Assembly (NCBI GenBank): GCA_964396385.1
Contig: CAYNFH010000019.1
Location: forward strand, 1-48,202
DNA: 48,202 nt
From: CAYNFH01 sp964396385
Lineage (GTDB): Bacteria > Armatimonadota > Chthonomonadetes > Chthonomonadales > CAJBBX01
Reading direction: 5' to 3'
A model generated the notes under the pieces. That model saw nothing but the letters and a program-made list of their open reading frames with translations, ran no database searches and was not told the origin of the DNA. The position numbers were made by a program, and so were the translations under genes. Positions 42,548 to 48,202 of this stretch are shown piece by piece (the first letter of the stretch is position 1; each line of letters starts with the position of its first letter).

Positions 42548-43630
42548 ATGTCCTCGCAACCTCCTGTTTTGCCGGACCAGCCAACGATGCGTGCCGCGGT
42601 CTACCGCGGGGTGAACGCCGTACGGGCGGAGCGCGTGCCCGTTCCGGAGATCGGGCCGGGCGAGCTGCTCGTGCGCATCGACTCCTGCGGCGTCTGCGGC
42701 ACGGACCTCAAGAAGATCGCCTATGACCTCACGCCGCCCCCCCGCATCTTCGGGCACGAGATGGCCGGCATCGTCGTCGCCGTGGGCGATGGCGTAGGGG
42801 ATTGGCGGGCCGGCGACCGCGTGGTGGCGCACCACCACGTCCCCTGCATGGAGTGCTACTACTGCCGGGAGCGGGACTTTGCCCAGTGCCCCACTTACAA
42901 GCGCACCGGCACCACGGCCGGGTTTGAGCCGGCGGGAGGCGGTTTCGCGGAGTATATCCGGGTGATGGACTGGGTGGTCCGGGGGGGCCTAGTCCGCGTG
43001 CCGGACGACGTCTCCTTGGAGGAGGCGACCTTCGTGGAACCGGTCAACACGTGCCTCAAGGCCGTGTACAAGGCGGACGTCCGGCCCGGAAAGACGGTCC
43101 TTGTGGTGGGCCAGGGCCAGATCGGTCTGCTGTTCACCCAGATCGCCGGTTTGCGCGGGGCGCAGGTTATCGCGACGGACCGCATCCCGTTCCGGGTGGA
43201 GCAGGCCGGTCGATTTGGCGCATCGCTGGCGCTGGACCCGGGCCGATTCGACGTGCCGGCCGAGGTCCGGTCTCGCACGGCAGGCCGCGGGGCCGACCTC
43301 GCCATTGTCGCGGTGGCGGACACGGCAGTCGTCGCCCAGGCGTTTGAGTCGGTGCGTCCTGGCGGCGCAGTCCTCCTCTTCGCGCAGACCCGCCTGGGCG
43401 ACACGCTGGGGGTGGATGCGGGAGCCGTTTGCATGCTGGAGAAGGACCTGATCGGCAGCTATAGCTCGGACATCACACTCCAGGATGAGGCCGCCGACCT
43501 CATCTTCACGCGTAAGCTGGACGTCCGATCCCTCATCACGCACCGCTTCCCGCTGGATGACATTGCAAGCGCCATCCAGCTCGCCTCCTCTCCGCGCGAT
43601 AACTCCCTGAAGGTGATGGTCCGGCCATGA
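42548..43630 (+). CDS. Zinc-dependent medium-chain alcohol/polyol dehydrogenase 1
   Basis: About 360 residues from ATG 42548; ATG 42587 is possible and no ribosome site is clear for either. Catalytic zinc motif CGVCGTDL and GHEMAG; structural zinc loop CMECYYCRERDFAQC. Rossmann motif VLVVGQGQIGLLF. It belongs to the sorbitol/threonine-dehydrogenase-like MDR group, NAD(P)-dependent. A TATACT (42532-42537) only about 10 bases before the ATG suggests a nearly leaderless message. The stop overlaps by four bases the first ATG of the next gene, so the two enzymes may be coupled. Confidence 0.93.
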   Translation: MSSQPPVLPDQPTMRAAVYRGVNAVRAERVPVPEIGPGELLVRIDSCGVCGTDLKKIAYDLTPPPRIFGHEMAGIVVAVGDGVGDWRAGDRVVAHHHVPCMECYYCRERDFAQCPTYKRTGTTAGFEPAGGGFAEYIRVMDWVVRGGLVRVPDDVSLEEATFVEPVNTCLKAVYKADVRPGKTVLVVGQGQIGLLFTQIAGLRGAQVIATDRIPFRVEQAGRFGASLALDPGRFDVPAEVRSRTAGRGADLAIVAVADTAVVAQAFESVRPGGAVLLFAQTRLGDTLGVDAGAVCMLEKDLIGSYSSDITLQDEAADLIFTRKLDVRSLITHRFPLDDIASAIQLASSPRDNSLKVMVRP

Positions 43631-43636
43631 GCAGCG

Positions 43637-43701
43637 CAGACCACAGACCACAGACCACAGACCACAGATTCTGTCCGTCGTCCGTCGTCCGTCGTCCGTC
43701 G
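43637..43701. repeat. Quartet repeat element between two dehydrogenase genes
   Basis: CAGACCA four times (43637-43664), palindromic core CAGATTCTG (43665-43673), then TCCGTCG four times (43674-43701). The arms are not complementary. It ends 6 bases before the ATG at 43708. Confidence 0.95.
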
Positions 43702-43707
43702 TCCTCC

Positions 43708-44748
43708 ATGACTGCGGCGATCCTCTACGGCAAAGAGGACGTGAGGATCGAGCAGGCGCCGGTCCCGGACGTAGGGCGGGGCGAGATACGCGTGCGGATC
43801 CGGGCCGCGCTGACCTGCGGTACGGACGTGAAGGTGTTCAGGAGGGGCTACCATGCCCGCATGATCACCCCGCCGGCCCTGTTCGGCCATGAGTTCGCCG
43901 GCGAGATCGAGAGTGTGGGGGAGGGCGTCGCCGGCTGGCAGGCCGGCGACCGGGTCGTGGCCGCGAACTCCGCGCCCTGCGGAGAGTGCTTCTACTGCCG
44001 GAAGGGGCGGCCGGAACTGTGCGAAGACCTGCTGTTCGTCAACGGCGCCTACGCGGAGTACATCACGCTGCCGGAGCGGCTGGTCCGGGTGAACCTGCTG
44101 CGGATGCCGGAACACGTCTCGTTTGAGGAGGCCGCCCTGGTCGAGCCGCTCGCCTGCGTGGTCCGCGGCATGGAGGAGACCGGCGTCCGGGCGGGAGACA
44201 CGGTGGCGGTAGTCGGCCTGGGACCCATCGGTCTGCTGTTTGTGCGGCTGTGCAAGCTGGCCGGGGCCCGGGTGATCGCGGCGGGACGGGGAGCGCCCCG
44301 GATGGAGGTCGCCCGGCACATGGGCGCCGACCGCCTGCTATCGTCTGACCAGGAGACCGACATCGTGGCGGCCGTCCGGCGAGAGACGGAGGGGGGCCGC
44401 GGCGCCGATGCGGTCATCGAGTGCGTGGGCCGGCCGGAGGTGTGGGAGTGGGCCGTCGCCATGGCGCGCAAGGCCGGCATCGTAAATCTGTTTGGCGGCT
44501 GTCCGGCGGACACCAGGATAACCGTGGATACCTCCCGCATCCACTACGACGAGCTGACCCTCAAGGGCGCTTTCCACCATACGCCCGCCGCCGTCCGCGA
44601 GGCCCTCCGCCTGATCGCGGAAGGCGCCATACGTCCCAGCGATCTGATACAGGAGCGCGCGCCTCTATCTGACCTTCCGGATGTCCTCCGCTTCCTCGCC
44701 TCCGGAAACGCCACGCCAAAGGTTGCCATCTACCCAACCGACGGGTGA
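43708..44748 (+). CDS. Zinc-dependent medium-chain alcohol/polyol dehydrogenase 2
   Basis: 346 residues from ATG 43708. The ATG at 43627 would overlap the previous stop (ATGA) but would translate the whole repeat as MSSADHRPQTTDHR..., so it is less likely to be the native start. Catalytic motif CGTDVKV with GHEFAGE; structural zinc loop CGECFYCRKGRPELC; Rossmann VAVVGLGPIGLLF. Paralogue-like to the preceding gene. Adjacent to hpnC, so a role in processing sugar-like hopanoid side chains is possible but unproven. The TGA stop is formed at the first GATTTTC unit. Confidence 0.92.
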   Translation: MTAAILYGKEDVRIEQAPVPDVGRGEIRVRIRAALTCGTDVKVFRRGYHARMITPPALFGHEFAGEIESVGEGVAGWQAGDRVVAANSAPCGECFYCRKGRPELCEDLLFVNGAYAEYITLPERLVRVNLLRMPEHVSFEEAALVEPLACVVRGMEETGVRAGDTVAVVGLGPIGLLFVRLCKLAGARVIAAGRGAPRMEVARHMGADRLLSSDQETDIVAAVRRETEGGRGADAVIECVGRPEVWEWAVAMARKAGIVNLFGGCPADTRITVDTSRIHYDELTLKGAFHHTPAAVREALRLIAEGAIRPSDLIQERAPLSDLPDVLRFLASGNATPKVAIYPTDG

Positions 44749-44815
44749 TTTTCGATTTTCGATTTTCGAGTCTTGACCGGGTCTGCACCACCTCTCACCT
44801 CTCACCTCTCACCTC
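44747..44815. repeat. Quartet repeat element before hpnC
   Basis: GATTTTC three times (44747-44767) with a diverged fourth unit GAGTCTT, a core containing TTGACCGGGTC, then CACCTCT three times and CACCTC running directly into the hpnC ATG (44789-44815). The arms are not complementary. Confidence 0.88.
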
Positions 44816-45739
44816 ATGAAAAATAGTTCCTCGATGGCAAACGCGCTCAATCTGCCGGACTGCCCGTACCGCGTGGAGGGGACCTTTACCCTTCCGGACG
44901 CCCAGCGGTACTGCGAGCGGCTGGCGAAATCCCACTACGAGAACTTTTTGGTCGCCTCGCTCTTCGTGCCGCGGCCGCTAAAACAACACTTTTACAACGT
45001 CTACGCGTATTGCCGCATCTCGGACGACCTGGGCGACGAGAGCGGAGGGCCGAAGCGTGCGCTGCCCCTGCTGGACTGGTGGGAGGAGGAGCTGGACGCC
45101 TGCTACGCCGGCTGTCCCCGTCATCCCGTCTTTGTAGCGCTCGGGGAGACCAATGCGCGGTTCGGCATCCCGAGGGAGCCGTATGCGGACCTGCTGACCG
45201 CCTTTCGGCAGGACCAGCGCGTAACGCGGTACGAGACTCACGAGGATCTGTTGGCCTACTGCCGGTACTCGGCGAACCCGGTCGGGCGGCTCGTGCTCTA
45301 CCTCTGCGGATACTCAGATCCGGAGAGGCAGGGGTACTCGGACGCCACCTGCACCGCACTTCAGCTTGCGAATTTCTGGCAGGATGTGGCGCGGGACTAC
45401 GATATCGGCCGCATCTATCTGCCGCTGGAGGACATGCGCCGTTTCGGCGTGCCGGAAGAGGACATCGCGGAGCGGCGGTTCAGTCCCGCGTTTGCAGACC
45501 TGCTCCACTTTGAGTGCGACCGGACCCACGCGCTGTTTCAGGAAGGGATGAAGCTCTGTCCGATGGTGGACCGCCGCGTTCGCCTGGACATTGAGATGTT
45601 CAGCCGAGGAGGGTTGGAGATACTGCGGCGCATCGAGGCGCAGGGCTACGACGTGCTCTCCCGCCGCCCCACCATCCCAAAGCAGCGCCAGCTCGCCATT
45701 CTCGCCGGCCGTCTGCTGGCCGGCCTGACCGGACGGTAG
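44816..45739 (+). CDS. hpnC: Squalene synthase HpnC
   Basis: 307 residues. A squalene/phytoene synthase-type fold. The first aspartate motif is in AYCRISDDLGDE (Asp70, Asp71, Asp74); the second is WQDVARDYDIGRIYLP. HpnC converts presqualene diphosphate to hydroxysqualene in the HpnCDE route. The ATG at 44816 immediately follows the CACCTC array; another in-frame ATG is at 44834. No Shine-Dalgarno sequence is seen. hpnD and hpnE follow in the order usual for hopanoid clusters. Confidence 0.96.
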   Translation: MKNSSSMANALNLPDCPYRVEGTFTLPDAQRYCERLAKSHYENFLVASLFVPRPLKQHFYNVYAYCRISDDLGDESGGPKRALPLLDWWEEELDACYAGCPRHPVFVALGETNARFGIPREPYADLLTAFRQDQRVTRYETHEDLLAYCRYSANPVGRLVLYLCGYSDPERQGYSDATCTALQLANFWQDVARDYDIGRIYLPLEDMRRFGVPEEDIAERRFSPAFADLLHFECDRTHALFQEGMKLCPMVDRRVRLDIEMFSRGGLEILRRIEAQGYDVLSRRPTIPKQRQLAILAGRLLAGLTGR

Positions 45740-45772
45740 ACAGTAGGAGACAAACGCGGAGCGTAGCAAACG

Positions 45773-45799
45773 GTCATCCCGAGCTCCGCGAGGGATCTG
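45773..45799. repeat. Dispersed repeat between hpnC and hpnD
   Basis: A GTCATCCCGAGC...GAGGGATCTG-type sequence with imperfect self-complementarity (ATCCC/GGGAT). Similar GTCAT(C/T)C(C/T)GAGC...GGATCTG repeats are common between genes in several phyla (general knowledge). The rest of the 86-base gap shows nothing else. Confidence 0.5.
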
Positions 45800-45825
45800 C
45801 TTTACGGCGCCGTCCCGAACTCTAT

Positions 45826-46713
45826 ATGAACCCTGACCTCGCACGCTCATACGAATACTGCCGGCAGGTGGCGCGCACGCAGGCCCGCAACTTCTACTAC
45901 TCCTTCACCGTGCTCCCGCCGGAGAAGCGCGCCGCTATGTGCGCTATCTACGCCTTCATGCGCTACAGCGACGACATCTCCGACGAGGCGGCCGAGGACC
46001 GATCGAAGGAAAGCCAGCTAGCCTCGTGGCGGGAGGCGCTGGACCGCGCCTTCGACGGGGACTACGGCGACAGTCTCATCCTGCCCGCCTTTCACGATAC
46101 CGCCCTCCGCCACGCCATTCCCAAGCGGTTCTTCCACGAGTTGATTGACGGCGCGGAGATGGACCTCACTACCACACGCTACCAGACCTTTGAGGATCTC
46201 CACCGGTACTGCTACCGCGTCGCCAGCGTCGTAGGGTTCGTGTGCATCCACGTGTGGGGCTTCACCGGCGGGGAGGCCGCTTATGAGCCGGCCGAAGCGT
46301 GCGGACTGGCGTTCCAGCTTACCAACATCCTGCGGGACATTAAAGAGGACGCCGGTCGCGGTCGTATCTATCTCCCTCTGGAGGACCTGCGCCGCTTCGG
46401 CTACTCCGAAGAGGAGCTGCTCCAGGGTGTGACGGACGAGCGCTTCCATGCGCTGATGCGATTCGAGGTGGAGCGCGCCAGGGAGTACTATGAGAAGGCG
46501 CTTCCGCTAGTCCCCCTGATCGACCCGGTGAGCCGGCCAACCTTCATCATCATGTACCGCATCTACCGCGGCCTGCTGGACCGCATCGAGCATCAGGGTT
46601 ACGACGTCTTCGCCCACCGCGCGCGCCTCTCAACCGCGCGAAAGATGGGCATCGTCGCCCAGGCATGGCTTGGCAGCCGGCTGGGAGCGACGCGACTGGT
46701 GACAGGCGCGTAG
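45826..46713 (+). CDS. hpnD: Presqualene diphosphate synthase HpnD
   Basis: 295 residues. The first aspartate motif is YSDDISDE (residues 48-54) and the second is NILRDIKEDAGRGRIYLP. It belongs to the same fold as HpnC and joins two farnesyl diphosphates to presqualene diphosphate. No strong ribosome site before ATG 45826. The TAG stop (46711-46713) is part of the GTAGGGGCGGCC hairpin that follows. Confidence 0.96.
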   Translation: MNPDLARSYEYCRQVARTQARNFYYSFTVLPPEKRAAMCAIYAFMRYSDDISDEAAEDRSKESQLASWREALDRAFDGDYGDSLILPAFHDTALRHAIPKRFFHELIDGAEMDLTTTRYQTFEDLHRYCYRVASVVGFVCIHVWGFTGGEAAYEPAEACGLAFQLTNILRDIKEDAGRGRIYLPLEDLRRFGYSEEELLQGVTDERFHALMRFEVERAREYYEKALPLVPLIDPVSRPTFIIMYRIYRGLLDRIEHQGYDVFAHRARLSTARKMGIVAQAWLGSRLGATRLVTGA

Positions 46714-46739
46714 GGGCGGCCCTGTGTGGCCGCCCCTAC
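46710..46739. repeat. Perfect 12-bp hairpin between hpnD and hpnE
   Basis: GTAGGGGCGGCC, loop CTGTGT, GGCCGCCCCTAC. The left part is identical to the ends of the composite element at 34519-34659. It supplies the hpnD stop codon. It has no T tract, so it is a repeat rather than an obvious terminator. Confidence 0.9.
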
Positions 46740-46752
46740 ACGTGCAGAGCTT

Positions 46753-48153
46753 ATGAGCGACAAATCAGTCATCGTGATCGGCGGCGGTCTGGCCGGCCTG
46801 GCGGTGGCTCTTCCGCTGGCGGACGAGGGGTTCCAGGTCACCGTCTTCGAGAAGCGGGCGCTGCTGGGCGGGCGAGCCTCTTCGTTCCAGGACCCGGAGA
46901 CGGGCGATCGGGTGGACAACTGCCAGCACGTCACCATGCGCTGCTGCACAAACCTGGAGGACTTCTACCGCCGCATCGGTGTCCTGGACCGAATCCGCTA
47001 CTTCGACGCGCTCACCTTCCTGGACATCCGCAACTGCATGTCCACTATCCGCGGCTCGTCTCTACCCGCTCCGCTGCATGCCGCCCCATCGTTCCTCTTC
47101 TTTCGGGCGCTTGGCTTGCGCGACAAGGTCGCCATCGCCTACGGCCTGTTCCGGATCCTCCGGGCGCGCCGCGATGAGGCGCTCGACCGGGAGTCCATGG
47201 CGGACTGGCTGCTCCGCAGCCGCCAGACGCAGGGGGCTGTCGACCGGTTCTGGCGGCCGATCATGGTAAGCGCCTGCAACGAGGATCTGGACCGCATCTC
47301 GTGCGTCCACGCCTTCAAGATCTTCCGGGACGGCTTCCTGGTCCATTCCCAAGCCTACCAGATGGGCCTCCCGTCCGTCTCCCTGGGCGACCTCTACTCC
47401 GAGCCGGCCATCGCCTACCTGGAGCAAAGGGGCGCCCGCGTGCGGATGCGCGAGCACATCGACCGGATCAACGTCCGCGGCGCCTGCGTGGAGAGCCTCT
47501 CCCTGGTCGACGGCTCTACTGTTGAAGCGGACTACTATGTGAGCGCGGTGCCGTTCGACCTGCTGCTCAAAATGATGCCTGCCGAGGCCGCCGAGCTGCC
47601 GTACTTCGGCAACCTGCGCAACCTGGAGTTCTCGCCTATTACCGGCGTCCACCTCTGGTTCGACCGTATTCTGGACGTGCCGCCGGCGGTGGCCCTCCTG
47701 GACCGCGAGATGCAGTGGATCTTCAACAAGACGGAGAACTACGGACTGGACGGAGCGGGCACCTACCTGGGCCTGGTTGTAAGCTCCGCCAAGCGGCTGG
47801 CGGACACGCCCAAGGAGGAGATCGTGGCGGAGGCGCTGGCGGAGGTCCGGAGCTGCGTCCCTTCCGCAAGTGATGCGAAGTTGGTGAAGTGGAAGGTGAT
47901 CAAGGAGCGCAAGGCGACCTTTGCCCCCATGCCCGGCGCGGACCGGTGGCGTCCGTCCCAGAAGAGCCCCGTCGCCAACCTGTTCGTCGCGGGTGACTGG
48001 ACCCAAACCGGCTGGCCCGCCACCATGGAAGGGGCCGTGCGCAGCGGCTACCGCGCCGCGGAGCACCTTCTGGCGGAGGAGGGGATCGGAAAACAGCTCC
48101 TGGCTCCGGACCTCGCCCCATCGCCTCTTGCCCGGCTGTTGATGCGGTCCTGA
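46753..48153 (+). CDS. hpnE: Hydroxysqualene dehydroxylase / squalene-associated FAD-dependent desaturase HpnE
   Basis: 466 residues from ATG 46753. An FAD-binding Rossmann motif VIVIGGGLAGLAVALPLADEG is followed by VFEKRALLGGRASSF, the GGRASS motif of amine-oxidase/desaturase flavoproteins. A C-terminal FAD motif is VANLFVAGDWTQTGWPATMEGAVRSGYRAAEHLL. It reduces hydroxysqualene to squalene, ending the HpnCDE route. The next gene appears to begin 1 base after its stop. Confidence 0.96.
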   Translation: MSDKSVIVIGGGLAGLAVALPLADEGFQVTVFEKRALLGGRASSFQDPETGDRVDNCQHVTMRCCTNLEDFYRRIGVLDRIRYFDALTFLDIRNCMSTIRGSSLPAPLHAAPSFLFFRALGLRDKVAIAYGLFRILRARRDEALDRESMADWLLRSRQTQGAVDRFWRPIMVSACNEDLDRISCVHAFKIFRDGFLVHSQAYQMGLPSVSLGDLYSEPAIAYLEQRGARVRMREHIDRINVRGACVESLSLVDGSTVEADYYVSAVPFDLLLKMMPAEAAELPYFGNLRNLEFSPITGVHLWFDRILDVPPAVALLDREMQWIFNKTENYGLDGAGTYLGLVVSSAKRLADTPKEEIVAEALAEVRSCVPSASDAKLVKWKVIKERKATFAPMPGADRWRPSQKSPVANLFVAGDWTQTGWPATMEGAVRSGYRAAEHLLAEEGIGKQLLAPDLAPSPLARLLMRS

Positions 48154-48154
48154 C

Positions 48155-48202
48155 GTGGCCGCGCTCCTCCTGCTCCTGCTGCTCTCGGGACCCGGCGCCC
48201 CA
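48155..48202 (+). CDS. Start of a further gene, truncated by the window edge
   Basis: A GTG at 48155, one base after the hpnE stop, opens a frame reading a Leu-rich hydrophobic stretch (AALLLLLLLSGPGAP) typical of a signal peptide or membrane helix. Only 16 codons are visible. Likely the next member of the hpn operon and exported; the product cannot be named. Confidence 0.4.
   Translation, partial: MAALLLLLLLSGPGAP

Overview
The window is a GC-rich bacterial chromosome segment, dense in genes and with one 10-N scaffold gap inside lon. It carries an almost complete hopanoid pathway. It also carries a DUF1559-type prepilin (FTLIELLVVIAIIAILAAILFPVFAQAREKAR-like start, H-X9-DG motif) and lone HEAT, TPR and STN proteins. 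This mix is typical of Armatimonadota. Planctomycetota or a related uncultured phylum is the main alternative. Taxonomy is inferred from protein style only.

Layout. (1) 1-11145, housekeeping and protein quality control: a partial hypothetical gene, a HEAT-repeat membrane protein, an HtrA-type protease, a class II aldolase, a zinc-ribbon/site-2-protease/TPR fusion overlapping a TPR membrane protein, then Hsp20 and Lon in tandem. (2) 11329-13891: an ECF sigma factor with a candidate autoregulatory promoter, an overlapping zinc-type anti-sigma factor and an exported STN-domain protein. (3) 13982-17498: an Lrp-like regulator, an aminotransferase and two unknown proteins behind a strong sigma70-like promoter. 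(4) 17495-38693, main hopanoid block: shc, hpnH, hpnA, ispH and hpnG, then an efflux set (TolC-like, adaptor, M28 peptidase, HAE-type RND), a membrane protein of unknown function, hpnJ, hpnK, a DUF2231/metal-binding protein, an EamA-like protein and hpnI. (5) 38776-42479, on the minus strand: sulfatase-like enzyme, small secreted protein, prepilin and small membrane protein, with two terminators. (6) 42548-48202: two zinc dehydrogenases, then hpnC, hpnD and hpnE, and the start of a further gene.

Together HpnC/D/E make squalene from farnesyl diphosphate and Shc cyclises it. HpnH adds an adenosyl group and HpnG removes the adenine. HpnI, HpnK and HpnJ build the glucosamine/cyclitol-ether head group. 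IspH feeds isoprenoid precursor. The RND set inside the cluster is a candidate hopanoid exporter (inference).

The most unusual thing in the window is a family of intergenic and in-gene elements built from almost exactly four tandem copies of a 7- or 8-base unit. Many are paired as a purine-rich arm, a short core resembling CCGGAATCCGG, and a pyrimidine-rich arm. About fifteen loci occur in 48 kb. Most have their own unit sequence, while copy number and architecture stay constant. They abut or supply start and stop codons, and several sit in frame inside coding genes such as hpnI and the sulfatase. Other dispersed hairpin families, including a 141-bp element with perfect 26-bp terminal inverted repeats, share the same gaps.
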